Shown: positions 44,389 through 54,182, numbered from the stretch's first letter. The stretch is DNA of 64,000 nucleotides from Rothia sp. HMSC078H08 (GCF_001808955.1 NZ_KV795257.1:56285-120284); one strand, 5' to 3'. A program made the numbers and translations. The notes: generated by a model from the sequence alone, not told the origin.

Positions 44389-45861
44389 TTAGCAGGGCGG
44401 CGGAAATGCCGCCTCCTGATGCTGACGCGCCTTAGACGCCAACAGGCTCAGCACCTCCTCCAGCTCCTCGCTGCCGGTAGCAAACGGGTCCTTACACACC
44501 AGCGTGTGCTGCGGGTAGGCGTTGAGCTTTAAATGCACCCAATCCACGGTGAACTGCTCCCCCGCCGCAACCGCCGCATTAATGAAACGCGAACGCTGCA
44601 GAGCGCGAGTGTTCGGCGGCTGAGTCTTCGCCGCCTCCGCGGCACCCTCAGGCAGGATGCGCTTGACCGCACCGCGACGAACCAGCGCGTGGAAGACGCT
44701 ACGCTCCGGGTCGATGTCGTGGTACGCCAAATCCAGCTGACGGATGCGGGCGCTCGCATAATCGGCAGGCTGACCAGCCGCGCGGGCACGGGCAATATAC
44801 GCATCCAGAAGCTTCTTCTTAATCGCCCAGTCAATCTCAGTGTCAATGCTGCTGTAGTCGCCGGACTCGATAGCGTCCAGGGTGCGCTGCCACAGGTCCA
44901 GGGCGTATTCCACGTGGTGGTGGTGCGCGCCGTACTGCTGCACGTACTGGCGTGCCGCATCCAGGTAGTGACGCTGAACGCTCAACGCCGTGTAGTGCTT
45001 ACCGTCGGTGGTTTCGAAGGTTGCGGTGCCGGTCAGGTCGTGGCTGATAGCGCGCAGAGCCGCCGGAACAGACACAATATCCAGGCTGGTGACCGGGAAG
45101 CGGTCTTCCAGCATGCGTAGCACCAGGTCGGTGCTGGCAATCTTCAGCAGGGTCGTCGGCTCCGCCATGTTCGAATCGCCATTAATGACGTGCATGCGAC
45201 GGAACTTCGAAGCGTCCGCGTGCGGCTCATCGCGGGTGTTAATGAGCGGGCGAGCGCGCGAAGTTGAGGTGGACGCCGCCTCCCAAATATGGTCGGCACG
45301 CTGCGAGAACGAATACGAAGGCACACCCGTGCTGGACGCCGGGTCGGTCGAACCGGGCACCGGGCCGCCGTTCGGGTGGGTCTTACCGGCACCGACCAGA
45401 ATCTGGCGGGTCACCAGGAACGGCACGAGCTGGGCAATCAGGTCGTTGAACTGCAGTTTGCGGCTGATCAGGTAGTTCTCGTGGCTGCCGTAGGAGTTGC
45501 CCGCCGAATCCACATTGTTCTTGAACAGGTACAGTTCACCGTCGAGAGGGCGGCCCTCCGAGCCTGCGAGCAGGCGCTTGCGGGCGGTACGCGCCAGATC
45601 AGCGAAAAGCAGCTCACCGGCGCGTTCCTGCGCGAGCAGTTCGTCAATGCTGCCGCATTCGGCGGAGGCGTACTCGGGGTGCGAACCCACGTCAAGGTAG
45701 AGCCTACCGCCGTTGGGCAGGAAGACGTTCGTTGAACGCCACTGATCCAGGACGGGCTTGAAAAGGGCGGCGGCGGACTCTTCGATGCTCAGCCGACCGA
45801 GCCCGTGCGGGACGTAGCTGAGCCCGAATTCGCTTTCAATGCCGAAAATACGGTGTTCCAT
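44389..45861 (-). CDS. pafA: Pup-protein ligase PafA
   Basis: ATP-dependent ligase that joins the C-terminal Glu of Pup to lysines of target proteins. The 490-residue protein has the glutamine-synthetase-like fold: GIESEFG (7-13) with metal-binding Glu residues, NGGRLYLDVGSHPEYASAE with the catalytic Asp, NNVDSAGNSYGSHENYLISR, and NTRDEPHADASKFRR. All motifs are intact. The ATG lies 29 bases after the pup stop and has only a weak SD, so it likely depends on pup translation. In mycobacteria prcB and prcA sit between pup and pafA; here nothing does. Confidence 0.97.
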   Translation of the reverse strand: MEHRIFGIESEFGLSYVPHGLGRLSIEESAAALFKPVLDQWRSTNVFLPNGGRLYLDVGSHPEYASAECGSIDELLAQERAGELLFADLARTARKRLLAGSEGRPLDGELYLFKNNVDSAGNSYGSHENYLISRKLQFNDLIAQLVPFLVTRQILVGAGKTHPNGGPVPGSTDPASSTGVPSYSFSQRADHIWEAASTSTSRARPLINTRDEPHADASKFRRMHVINGDSNMAEPTTLLKIASTDLVLRMLEDRFPVTSLDIVSVPAALRAISHDLTGTATFETTDGKHYTALSVQRHYLDAARQYVQQYGAHHHHVEYALDLWQRTLDAIESGDYSSIDTEIDWAIKKKLLDAYIARARAAGQPADYASARIRQLDLAYHDIDPERSVFHALVRRGAVKRILPEGAAEAAKTQPPNTRALQRSRFINAAVAAGEQFTVDWVHLKLNAYPQHTLVCKDPFATGSEELEEVLSLLASKARQHQEAAFPPPC

Positions 45862-45890
45862 GATGCTGACCCGGCGCGCAGGTGCGCCGG

Positions 45891-46085
45891 TTACTCGCCG
45901 CCCTTCTGGACGAAGCCGGTGACGAAATCTTCAGCGTTCTCAGCGAGCAGGCCGTCAATTTCGTCGAGCAGGTCGTCGACCTCGCTCACGTCAGAGACAA
46001 CGTGGGAGGCGGCGAGGGTCAGTTCCTGCTCCTGCTCGGCTGCGGTGGTTTCGGTCTGCTGTGCGCTGATGCGTTCGCGGCTCAT
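45891..46085 (-). CDS. pup: Prokaryotic ubiquitin-like protein Pup
   Basis: The 64-residue intrinsically disordered tag. It ends in Gly-Gly-Glu, so it is ready for PafA without deamidation (many species encode GGQ). The central LTLAASHVVSDVSEVDDLLDEIDGLL region contains the helix that binds the Mpa coiled coil, and the conserved C-terminal part reads NAEDFVTGFVQKGGE. GAGGAGAG precedes the ATG. It lies between dop and pafA on one strand. Confidence 0.97.
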   Translation of the reverse strand: MSRERISAQQTETTAAEQEQELTLAASHVVSDVSEVDDLLDEIDGLLAENAEDFVTGFVQKGGE

Positions 46086-46143
46086 GGTTCTCTCCTCAAG
46101 GGGTTTTCGGTTGTGGACAAATAAGTTTTTAGTGGGGTTGGGT

Positions 46144-46187
46144 GCGGGGTATAAGGGTTTTGGTACCCGGACCTTACTGCACCCCGC
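46144..46187 (-). terminator. Hairpin between dop and pup
   Basis: GCGGGGT with TAAGG pairs to CCTTA with ACCCCGC, with a small internal bulge. It lies 90 bases after dop and 60 before pup, so it may attenuate read-through into pup. No strong T-run. Confidence 0.45.
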
Positions 46188-46275
46188 CTGTGGGTTATGT
46201 GGTTTTTACTCTTCTGAATGGGGGTATTCGCCCCGGGGAAGAATGTGAGTTTATGTGGGTTTAGGGGGTGTGCTG

Positions 46276-48099
46276 CTAGCGCAGGCGGTTCAGCAACGCA
46301 TCCGAATGGTTTACCTCATCCAGCAGCGGCTCCACCTGGGCGGCACCGTAGCGGGTCGGCTCCATCATCGTAAAACGAGTCAGATCCTTCGAATACCTGC
46401 CGCGGCACGAGACCGTATCCCAGTTAATACCCAGAATCTCCTCCGGCCAGCGGGACATCAGCGTGCCACGTAAAAACGCGCGCGTCTCACGCGGCGGCTC
46501 GGTCGTCGCACGCTCAATCTGCTCCGCAGAGAACAGCGTGCGCATACGGCCACGCGCCACCAGACGGTGATACAGGCTCTTCGACGGGTCAATATCAGCG
46601 TACTGCAAATCCAAAGCCTTCAACTTCGGATTCGCATAATCTACGCCCTGAGCGACATAACCGCGCACCAGCGCATACTTCGCCACCCAATCCAGACGAT
46701 CCGCCAGCGAGAGCGGGTTGGTTTCCAGGGCATCCAGAACCTCACCCCACAGGTTGAGGATCTGCGCGGTCGCAGCATCCACACCTGCCGGGTTCGACTC
46801 CTCGTGCGCGCGGGATGCCTCATAGTAGGCGCGCTGAATCTGCAGGGCACTCGCCGAACCACTCGTGGACACCGGGTTCGGCAGGGTCGCCGAAGACGGC
46901 GCCAACGGCAGCTGAACCGACAGCGATAGGTCGTGGCTGACCGCGTGCATCGCCGCCACCGGATCGGACAGACGCACACCCGGCAGCACCGGGTGCTGCT
47001 CGCTGTGCGACTCAATCAGGTTCATGACCAGCGCCGCCGTGCCGAACTTCAACAGGTTCGAGTAGTGCGAGAGGTTCGCGTCCGCCGGAATCACGTGCAG
47101 GCGGCGGTACTTCGACTCATCCGCATGCGGCTCATCGCGCGTATTCACAATCGGGCGGCGAATCGTGGTCTCCAGGCCAATCGTGCGCTCAAAGAAATCA
47201 GCACGCGAACTAATCTGAAAACCCGGAACCTCACCGTGTGTACCAATACCCACACGGCCCGCACCCGTAAAAATCGCGCGGGTCGCAAAGAAGGGCAGGA
47301 GCGCATCCGCAACCTGCTCAAACGGAACATAACGGCTAATCAGGTAGTTTTCGTGGGCGCCGTACGACTGGCCCTTCGAGTCGGTGTTGTTCTTGTACAG
47401 CTTCACCTGCGGCAAATCCTGCGCGTGGTTGCCCAGCTCCACCAGCGACTCGTACGCCAGCGCGTCACCGGCAGCGTCATAGAGCACCGCGTCGGCGGGG
47501 GTCAGAACCTCCGGCGAGGAATACTCCGGATGCGCATGATCCACATACAGGCGCGCACCATTAGGCAGAATCGCGTTCATGGTCACGCGGTCCCAATCCA
47601 GACGCTCCGGGAAACCACCGCGGCCGTGTACACCGGCGAGCGCATCCAGGGCGCTCCGCGGCTCAGCGGGCTCACCCGGTGCCTGAACGCCCGCCTCACG
47701 CATAATCTCCAGGGCGATGTCTTCGCTGGTCAGCTCGGTACGGGTGTGCGTCATCTGGCTTGAGTGGGCGGTGGAGGCGTCCTGAACCTGACCGAACGCA
47801 TCACGCAGCGGCGACTCGGACTCGCCCAGCCACTGACCCTCGGGGGCGGCGGGTGCGGGTTCGGTCGAGTAGTTCTCTGCCTGGCGTGCCTGCTCGGCGG
47901 TTAGCTCATCCGCCAGGGCGCGGCGCTGCAGCTGCTCGCGGAAGGCGGCGCCGCGGCGGAAGGCGAGCTTGGCGTAGGTGTTGACCACCAGTGCGGACAG
48001 CACGGTCGGGTTGGTGCCCGGTGCGGAGGGCGCGATGACGCCGTACTCGGTTTCGGCACCCATAATGCGGTGCACGCCGTAGCTGGGGGTGGAGTTCAT
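46276..48099 (-). CDS. dop: Pup deamidase/depupylase Dop
   Basis: PafA homologue that removes Pup from substrates. It has GAETEYG (14-20), NGARLYVDHAHPEYSSPE with the nucleophilic Asp, NNTDSKGQSYGAHENYLISR and NTRDEPHADESKYRR. At 607 residues it is about 100 longer than usual; the extra lies at about residues 58-160, around an ESPLRDAFG motif, in two disordered or helical inserts (for example LADELTAEQARQAENYSTEP). Since Pup already ends in Glu, only depupylation should be needed. AGGAGAA precedes the ATG. Confidence 0.95.
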   Translation of the reverse strand: MNSTPSYGVHRIMGAETEYGVIAPSAPGTNPTVLSALVVNTYAKLAFRRGAAFREQLQRRALADELTAEQARQAENYSTEPAPAAPEGQWLGESESPLRDAFGQVQDASTAHSSQMTHTRTELTSEDIALEIMREAGVQAPGEPAEPRSALDALAGVHGRGGFPERLDWDRVTMNAILPNGARLYVDHAHPEYSSPEVLTPADAVLYDAAGDALAYESLVELGNHAQDLPQVKLYKNNTDSKGQSYGAHENYLISRYVPFEQVADALLPFFATRAIFTGAGRVGIGTHGEVPGFQISSRADFFERTIGLETTIRRPIVNTRDEPHADESKYRRLHVIPADANLSHYSNLLKFGTAALVMNLIESHSEQHPVLPGVRLSDPVAAMHAVSHDLSLSVQLPLAPSSATLPNPVSTSGSASALQIQRAYYEASRAHEESNPAGVDAATAQILNLWGEVLDALETNPLSLADRLDWVAKYALVRGYVAQGVDYANPKLKALDLQYADIDPSKSLYHRLVARGRMRTLFSAEQIERATTEPPRETRAFLRGTLMSRWPEEILGINWDTVSCRGRYSKDLTRFTMMEPTRYGAAQVEPLLDEVNHSDALLNRLR

Positions 48100-48237
48100 G
48101 GGTTTCTCCTGAAGGGTTCCTATATAAAGTCTGGACCTGCGGTAATGCCGGTTGTATAGCGGGGTAAGCGCGAGGTGTGGGCTGAGCGCGCAGGTTAGCG
48201 GGTGCGCGCCGTCCGACTCATGGCGCGGGCGCTCGGT

Positions 48238-50064
48238 TTAGCGCGGCGGCTCCACCGACACCAGACGGCCACGTACACCGGCAACGGTGAGCGCGTCCTC
48301 AATATCGGGCAGCGGCGGCAAGTCCACCTGATCCTCAAACTCGGCGCGTACCGCCTCCAGCAGGTGGCGGGTACCAATACCCACACCCGCTGCGTTATCG
48401 CCGGCAGTCAGCGCCTGCAGTTGCTCCTTAATCGCCGCCTTCTTTGCGCGATCCACAATATTGCGAATCACCGCGCCCGAAGCGAAATCGCCGCGGTACA
48501 GCGTGTGAGTGGACAGGTTCGCGCTCGCACCAGAACCAACGACCATGGAAGAATCCACAGTCGCCACAGCGTACGCCGTGGAGGGGGTGCGCGCGTACAG
48601 CTGACCTGCCGCCGCCGCAATCATCGCGGTCAGGGCGGCGCGGGTCGAGCCGGCGGCTGCCACCTCCGCAACGTCCAGGGGCAGGTCCTCGGTCAGGTAC
48701 AGGCCGAAAATCTCTGCCGCACCGGCGGCGTCCGGGCGGTTAATGCGGATTTTCAGGTCGAGTCGGCCCGGGCGCATCACGGCGGCATCAATCAGGTCTT
48801 CACGGTTGGTCGCGCCAATAACAATGACGTTCTGCAGCGACTCCACACCGTCAATTTCGGCAAGCAGCTGCGGCACGATGGTCGTCTCAATATCGGAGGA
48901 ACGACCCGAACCGCGCATACGGAACAGCGACTCCATCTCGTCAAAGAACACGACGACCGGGTGGCCCGCCTCCGCCTTCTCACGGGCGGCAACAAAAATA
49001 TCGCGGATCTGACGCTCCGTCTCACCGACGAACTTATCGAGCAGCTCGGGGCCCTTAATGTTCAAGAAGTAGCCGCGAGTAGCCGAACCCGGGTTCAGCG
49101 CAGCCGCACGAGCCGCCAGGGAATTCGCCACAGCCTTAGCAATCATGGTCTTACCGTTACCGGGAGGACCGTAGAGCAGAATACCCTTGGGCGGTGCCAG
49201 GTGGTAGCGCTCAAAAATCTCGGGGTGCAGGTAGGGCAGCTCCACCGCGTCGCGAATCTGCTCAATCTGCGCGCCCAGGCCACCAATCTGCTCGTAGGTG
49301 ACGTCCGGAATCTCTTCCAGGACCAGCTCCTGCGAGCGGGAGGCGGGAACCTGCGAGGTCAGCATGCGGGTGCGGGTGTCGAGGGTGACCGCGTCGCCGG
49401 TGCGCAGCTGCTCAATGTCGAGGGAACCAGCCACGCGCGCCACCTGCTGAGCACCCGAGGACGTATCAACCAGCACGCGCTGCTCATCCAGCACCTCACG
49501 CACGGTCACCACGTCACCGAAGGGCTCGGTGTCCAGGGCGAGCACCGCCTCGGTCTTGTCGTTGAGCAGCACGGTCATGCCGGGGGTCAGCGTCGACAGG
49601 TCAATGAGCGGGGACACGGGAATACGCATCATGCGGCCGCTCACCTGAACATCCAGGTACGTATCAATCTCGGCGGGGGTCTTATCATCAGCGACCTGCT
49701 CGTAGGTCATGGTCTGACCCTCATGCACCGCCAGCACAATCGCCGAATTCAGCGGCGGCATAACGTTCTGCGACAGGGACGCGCGCAGACGCTCCACCTG
49801 GTAGCGCATGCTGGTGATGGCCTCGACGAGCTTGCGGTTCTTCTCCCCCGCACCACGAATCTGTCGGCTCATATTGTCGCGGGTTGCCTCCGCCGCGGAG
49901 AGTCGGCGCAGCACGGCGTCATACTCCTGCGCGCTGACGGGCTGACTGCCGGGCAGGGAGGTCGACCCGAAAGCAGCCGAGTAGTGCGGTGCCGCGCTGG
50001 CTGCACTGTGGGCGGTGCCGTATTGGGGGGTTCCTGCCTGATCTGCAGATTCGTGGGTGGACAC
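48238..50064 (-). CDS. mpa: Proteasome-type AAA+ ATPase Mpa/ARC
   Basis: Ring-forming unfoldase that recognises Pup through its N-terminal coiled coil (about 45-98). Two OB domains follow, then the AAA module with Walker A GPPGNGKT (299-306), Walker B VVFFDEMES and the arginine-finger region RPGRLD. In species with a 20S proteasome the chain ends in Gln-Tyr-Leu, which docks into the core; here it ends VSVEPPR with no such tail. With prcBA absent from the locus, it likely unfolds pupylated proteins without delivering them to a proteasome. Start is GTG with AAAGGAG upstream. Confidence 0.95.
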   Translation of the reverse strand: MSTHESADQAGTPQYGTAHSAASAAPHYSAAFGSTSLPGSQPVSAQEYDAVLRRLSAAEATRDNMSRQIRGAGEKNRKLVEAITSMRYQVERLRASLSQNVMPPLNSAIVLAVHEGQTMTYEQVADDKTPAEIDTYLDVQVSGRMMRIPVSPLIDLSTLTPGMTVLLNDKTEAVLALDTEPFGDVVTVREVLDEQRVLVDTSSGAQQVARVAGSLDIEQLRTGDAVTLDTRTRMLTSQVPASRSQELVLEEIPDVTYEQIGGLGAQIEQIRDAVELPYLHPEIFERYHLAPPKGILLYGPPGNGKTMIAKAVANSLAARAAALNPGSATRGYFLNIKGPELLDKFVGETERQIRDIFVAAREKAEAGHPVVVFFDEMESLFRMRGSGRSSDIETTIVPQLLAEIDGVESLQNVIVIGATNREDLIDAAVMRPGRLDLKIRINRPDAAGAAEIFGLYLTEDLPLDVAEVAAAGSTRAALTAMIAAAAGQLYARTPSTAYAVATVDSSMVVGSGASANLSTHTLYRGDFASGAVIRNIVDRAKKAAIKEQLQALTAGDNAAGVGIGTRHLLEAVRAEFEDQVDLPPLPDIEDALTVAGVRGRLVSVEPPR

Positions 50065-50096
50065 GGTAGCTCCTTTAGCTGTTCGTCCTAATCGGT

Positions 50097-50182
50097 GGCT
50101 ACTCGCTGCGGATACGGGGTATTAGGTAAGGCGAGTAGCCCGGTGAGTGCACCGCGGGGGCTCCAGGCAACGCCCGTGCCCC
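50097..50182 (-). other. Two hairpins between trmI and mpa
   Basis: GGCTACTCGC (50097-50106) pairs perfectly with GCGAGTAGCC (50131-50140), and GCGGGGG (50154-50160) with CCCCCGC (50176-50182). Neither has a T-run, so they may reduce read-through from trmI or stabilise mRNA ends. Confidence 0.5.
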
Positions 50183-50204
50183 CGCAGGTCAAAGGTGGTT
50201 CAAA

Positions 50205-51281
50205 TTATTCGGCGGATTCAGTCGCCTCAGCTGCTGCGCTGTCGTTTTGCGCGGTACCGTTCTGTTCGAGCGCAATCTCGTTCGCGCGTGCGGCGTGAGC
50301 GGCAAGGTTCTTCGCATCGCGGGCTGCGCGGCGAATCTTCTTATCGGTCACCTCACGCTCACCCACGTTCATGGGAATCCACGCGTTCATATCCTCTTCA
50401 GAGAAATCAGTCTTGGACGCGCGACGCTTCGGTGCCAGACGCACCGCACCGTCAGCCAGGCGACGAGCCACGACCAGGAACGCGGTGTGTGCAACCATGC
50501 GGTGGTCGGGGCGGACCGCCAGGCCCTCCACGTGCCAGCCGCGCACAATGGTTTCGTCGCATTCGGGTTCGGTGAAGCGGCCGTCCAGGCGCATGCCCTC
50601 AACCAGGCGGGACATCTGGGTCACGGTCGCAACGTAGCAGATGAGCACGCCGCCGGGTGCGAGCGCCTCCGCTACAGCGTCCAGGCATTCCCAGGGTGCG
50701 AGCATGTCGAGTACGACGCGGTCGACGCTGCCGGGCTCTTCAACCTGCGGAAGGGTGTCCTGCAGGTCGCCGATGCTCAGCTTCCACGCCGGGTGGGGTC
50801 CACCGAACATGGTTTCGATGTTGCCGCGGGCGACGTCTGCGAACTCTTCACGACGTTCGAAGGAGTGCACGCAACCGTAGTCGCCGACTGCACGCAGCAG
50901 CGCGATGGACAGTGCACCGGAGCCGACGCCGGCCTCGACGACGCGTGCGCCGGGGAAGATGTCTGCCTTGACGATGATCTGGGCGGCGTCCTTGGGGTAG
51001 ACGACGGCTGCGCCGCGCGGCATGGAGAGCACGAAGTCCTTGTAGAGGGGGCGCAGCGCCTGGTAGAGGATGCCGTGAGTGTTGGCGATGACGGTGCCTT
51101 CGGGTGCGCCGATGAGGTCGTCGTGCTTGAGGAAGCCCTTGTGGGAGTGGTATTCGCCGCCTTCGGCGAGGGTGATGGTGGTGATGCGGCCGCGTTCGTC
51201 AGTGATTTGGACGCGCTCGCCGGGGCGGAAGGGGCCGCGGCGGTTGATTGCGCCGGTAGGGGTGTGGGTGCCGCTGCTCAC
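50205..51281 (-). CDS. trmI: tRNA (adenine-58-N1)-methyltransferase TrmI
   Basis: SAM-dependent enzyme methylating A58 in the T loop of tRNAs. The 358-residue protein has an N-terminal beta domain (GPFRPGERVQITDERGR), the SAM motif VVEAGVGSGALSIALLRAVG (about 108-127) and LDMLAPWECLDAVAEAL containing the catalytic Asp. The last 80 residues are a charged, Ala-rich extension. GTG start with GAGGAG upstream. The trmI-mpa neighbourhood is conserved in Actinobacteria. Confidence 0.94.
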   Translation of the reverse strand: MSSGTHTPTGAINRRGPFRPGERVQITDERGRITTITLAEGGEYHSHKGFLKHDDLIGAPEGTVIANTHGILYQALRPLYKDFVLSMPRGAAVVYPKDAAQIIVKADIFPGARVVEAGVGSGALSIALLRAVGDYGCVHSFERREEFADVARGNIETMFGGPHPAWKLSIGDLQDTLPQVEEPGSVDRVVLDMLAPWECLDAVAEALAPGGVLICYVATVTQMSRLVEGMRLDGRFTEPECDETIVRGWHVEGLAVRPDHRMVAHTAFLVVARRLADGAVRLAPKRRASKTDFSEEDMNAWIPMNVGEREVTDKKIRRAARDAKNLAAHAARANEIALEQNGTAQNDSAAAEATESAE

Positions 51282-51445
51282 GGGGTGGTTCTCCTCGGGT
51301 TTGGGTCAGTCTGTGCTGTTCGCCGTCGCGGCGAACTGTGGACGGAAAAAATCCTTTTCTATTTTAGCGGAGTCTGCAAATCGGCTGTGGCGCATTACCC
51401 CGCGGGCGTGATAACCAGTCATCGGGTTCTACAACCGGTTAAACG

Positions 51446-51495
51446 CAAAAGGGGGGGGTGACCCTGGAGTTATTCCAGAGTCACCCACCCCTTTT
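51446..51495. terminator. Bidirectional terminator
   Basis: CAAAAGGGG pairs with CCCCTTTTG, extended by GTGAC/GTCAC and CTGGA/TCCAG inside. It lies between the small gene after mshC and the trmI upstream region. Confidence 0.85.
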
Positions 51496-51511
51496 GTTGC
51501 CCTCAGAAGCC

Positions 51512-51634
51512 CTACGCTTCCTTCTGCGCCTCGTACGCGCGAACCTCAGCTAACATCTCTGCGGCAAGCGCATCGACCGTCTCACGGTCATACGGGCGAA
51601 GAGCGTACAGCTCCTCCATAACCGACGAAGCCAT
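51512..51634 (-). CDS. Candidate 40-residue protein after mshC
   Basis: A frame of 40 codons opens with ATG one base after the mshC stop codon (TAAGATG) and ends with TAG 17 bases before a terminator. The peptide, MASSVMEELYALRPYDRET followed by VDALAAEMLAEVRAYEAQKEA (key helix LAAEMLAEVRAYEAQ), is strongly helical and amphipathic. There is no SD of its own, so it would rely on coupling to mshC. Homologues were not checked. It could be an antitoxin-like fragment or a regulatory micro-protein. Confidence 0.5.
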   Translation of the reverse strand: MASSVMEELYALRPYDRETVDALAAEMLAEVRAYEAQKEA

Positions 51635-51635
51635 C

Positions 51636-52943
51636 TTAGAGGACCACGCCCAGGCGTGCCGCCAGGATGTCACGCACCAGCGCGCCACCACCGACGGTGG
51701 TGTCCGCCAGAGCCTTCACAGCCCACGCATCCACAGCAGCCAGCGCCGCCGGAGCGTTCAGGTCCTCGCCGAGCGCCTCACGCACAGCGGTCAGTAGCTC
51801 AACCGCCGCCTCATCGCTCGAACCCTCGCGGCCCTCGGCCACCGACACCGCGTGACGGTAGGTATCCAGGCGGGCCTTCGCGTGCTCGAGCAGCTCGTCG
51901 GTCCAGAACCAATCCGAACGGTAGTGCTGACCCATAATCGCCAGGCGAATCGCGTTCGCGTCCTCACCGGCGGCGCGCAGGCGCGAAACCAGCACCAGGT
52001 TGCCGCGGGACTTGCTCATCTTGTGGCCATCCAAACCGACCATGCCGGTGTGCGCGTAATGCTTAGCGTGCGGGCGTGCAGACACAGCCCACGAATGGCC
52101 CGCACCCAGGTCGTGGTGCGGGAAAGTCAGGTCGTTACCGCCAGCCTGAACGGTCAGCGAACCATCCACAAAACGGCGGGCAATCATCGTGCACTCGATG
52201 TGCCAGCCGGGGCGGCCCGCGCCCAGCTCGCCGGCATCCCAGCTCGGCTCGCCCTCACGCTCAACACGCCACAGCAGCGGATCCAGTGCGTCACGCTTAC
52301 CGGCACGGTTCGGGTCGCCGCCGCGCTCAGCGAAAATCTCCAGCATCTCATCACGGCTCAAGTGGCAGACCTCGCCGGGCGCCCACGAGTAGCCCTCGGC
52401 ATTCGCGGGCAGCTCACGCACGGCCTTCAGATCCAGGTACACGTCACCGTCAGGATGCACCACACCCTGCTCGTCCGTGAAACCGGGCACGCGGTACGCC
52501 AGACCGCGGCGGAACAGGTCCTCAATCAGCGGGAACAGCCACTCAATGGACTCCACCACACCCACATAGTGCGCCGGCGGAATCACGTTCAGCGCCTTCA
52601 TATCGGTGCGGAACAGCTCCGTCTGATCCTCAGCCAGCTCACGCCAATCCACGTTCGTGGCGGTCGCACGCTCAAGCAGCGGGTCATCCACATCGGTCAC
52701 GTTCTGCACGTAGGTGACCGGCACGCCCGCATCCAGCCAGGCGCGGTGCAGCAAGTCAAAAGCAACATAGGTGGAGGCGTGACCCATATGCGTCGCGTCG
52801 TACGGGGTGATACCGCAGACGTACAGGCTCGCCGCCTTATCCTCCTGAACCTGAACAATCTCACCGGCAGAAGTATCAAAAATGCGCGGCAGCGCAGCCT
52901 GACCGGGCAGAGTCACAGAGGCGGGGGCATCCCAAGCTCGCAT
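51636..52943 (-). CDS. mshC: Cysteine:glucosaminyl-inositol ligase MshC (mycothiol synthesis)
   Basis: Joins cysteine to GlcN-inositol in the third step of mycothiol synthesis. It belongs to the class I cysteinyl-tRNA synthetase fold: [16 protein letters not shown] (zinc Cys and HxGH), [10 protein letters not shown] (second zinc Cys) and KMSKSRGN. The [15 protein letters not shown] start, the short length (435 residues) and the missing anticodon-binding domain separate it from CysS. ATG at 52943 has AAAGGA upstream. uppP precedes it on the same strand, as in mycobacteria. Mycothiol is the major thiol buffer of Actinobacteria, which fits the SigR-type promoter seen at rbpA. Confidence 0.93.
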   Translation of the reverse strand: MRAWDAPASVTLPGQAALPRIFDTSAGEIVQVQEDKAASLYVCGITPYDATHMGHASTYVAFDLLHRAWLDAGVPVTYVQNVTDVDDPLLERATATNVDWRELAEDQTELFRTDMKALNVIPPAHYVGVVESIEWLFPLIEDLFRRGLAYRVPGFTDEQGVVHPDGDVYLDLKAVRELPANAEGYSWAPGEVCHLSRDEMLEIFAERGGDPNRAGKRDALDPLLWRVEREGEPSWDAGELGAGRPGWHIECTMIARRFVDGSLTVQAGGNDLTFPHHDLGAGHSWAVSARPHAKHYAHTGMVGLDGHKMSKSRGNLVLVSRLRAAGEDANAIRLAIMGQHYRSDWFWTDELLEHAKARLDTYRHAVSVAEGREGSSDEAAVELLTAVREALGEDLNAPAALAAVDAWAVKALADTTVGGGALVRDILAARLGVVL

Positions 52944-53042
52944 GGGTTTCCTTTCTGTAAAAACGCCCACAACCGGTGGACGCGCCACACCCGCCGCCCA
53001 ACCTCAGGGCATGCGGATGCCAAAAAATCTACTCCAATAAGA

Positions 53043-53075
53043 ATACCCGCCCGTGAGAAACTCACGGACGGGTAT
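53043..53075 (-). terminator. Terminator of uppP
   Basis: ATACCCGCCCGTGAG and CTCACGGACGGGTAT pair with one mismatch around AAA; a T-rich tract follows on the minus strand. Confidence 0.85.
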
Positions 53076-53101
53076 GTCATATCACGCTGAGGGCTAAAGC
53101 C

Positions 53102-53950
53102 TTAGAACGCCGAAGAAGTAGCGTTCAGAACGCCAGTGCCCAGGCCAACGAAAATCAGGATACCGAGCGCAATGCGGTACCAAATGAAAATGCCGTAGGA
53201 CTTCGAAGACACGTACTTCAAGAACCAGCCAATCATCAGGTAACCCACCACGAACGCGACCAGAGTCGCAACGATAGTCGAGGGGATACCGTAGTAGCCA
53301 GTCGCCTCAGCACCAGTGAACACCTTGAACGTCTTGTACAGGCCAGACATGAACACTGCCGGCAGAGCCAGAAGGAACGAGTAACGAGCCGCAGCCTCAC
53401 GGGTGTAACCCATGAACAGACCCGCAGTAATCGTACCGCCCGAACGGGAAACACCCGGGATCAGCGCCAACGCCTGTGCGAAACCATACAGAATACCGTG
53501 ACGGACAGTCAGGTCCTTCAGCTCACGCTGCTCACGGCCGAAACGGTCCGCAAGACCCAGGAACACCGCGAAGACAATCAGCATGGTCGCCACAATCCAC
53601 AGGCTGCGGAACTGGGTGTCAATGTAGTCTTCCAGCAGCAGGCCCAGAACGCCGATGGGCAGGGAGCCGATAATAATCAGCCAACCCATGCGGGCATCCG
53701 GGTCGTTACGTGGTACGCGGCCGGTCAAGGACCCGAACCAGGACTTCAGGATGCGAACAATATCGCGCCAGAAGAAAATCAGAACCGCAGTCTCAGTACC
53801 CAGCTGGGTGATTGCGGTAAACGCGGCGCCCGGGTCAGCCCTCTCCGGCAGGATCTGACCAACAATGTTCAGATGCGCCGATGATGAAATCGGCAGAAAT
53901 TCGGTAAGGCCCTGAACGAAGCCCAAAATAATTGCTTGAATCCATTCCAC
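53102..53950 (-). CDS. uppP: Undecaprenyl-diphosphatase UppP (BacA)
   Basis: Integral membrane phosphatase recycling undecaprenyl diphosphate to the monophosphate carrier used in wall synthesis; it also confers bacitracin tolerance. The 282-residue protein has [13 protein letters not shown] (about 14-26) and [13 protein letters not shown] (about 165-177), the two catalytic motifs, and about eight hydrophobic segments. The GTG at 53950 gives the standard N-terminus [20 protein letters not shown] ends 7 bases before it without an SD, suggesting leaderless translation. The open frame upstream has no family similarity. Confidence 0.94.
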   Translation of the reverse strand: MEWIQAIILGFVQGLTEFLPISSSAHLNIVGQILPERADPGAAFTAITQLGTETAVLIFFWRDIVRILKSWFGSLTGRVPRNDPDARMGWLIIIGSLPIGVLGLLLEDYIDTQFRSLWIVATMLIVFAVFLGLADRFGREQRELKDLTVRHGILYGFAQALALIPGVSRSGGTITAGLFMGYTREAAARYSFLLALPAVFMSGLYKTFKVFTGAEATGYYGIPSTIVATLVAFVVGYLMIGWFLKYVSSKSYGIFIWYRIALGILIFVGLGTGVLNATSSAF

Positions 53951-54182
53951 GCATTCAAGGATACAGGAGGCGCACCCGCCCGGGGCGGTTCGCCGAAGGT
54001 GATGTGGAACTTCCGCAAACCGCCCCGTCCACACTGTGAAACGCTCAGGGTACCGTTTCAGGGGGTACACCGCGGTACATCCGGGGCTTATCCACGGCCC
54101 CTCCACGGTTCAAGGAGGCCGCGCAAACACCTCAAATGCGCGCTCTCCGGCGCGTCAAAGGTGCGTCACCGGCGCAAGCGTA

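Noticed and set aside
51636..52943. Cysteinyl-tRNA synthetase instead of MshC
   Set aside because: The protein lacks the C-terminal anticodon-binding domain, has the MshC-type N-terminus and sits beside uppP as mshC does.
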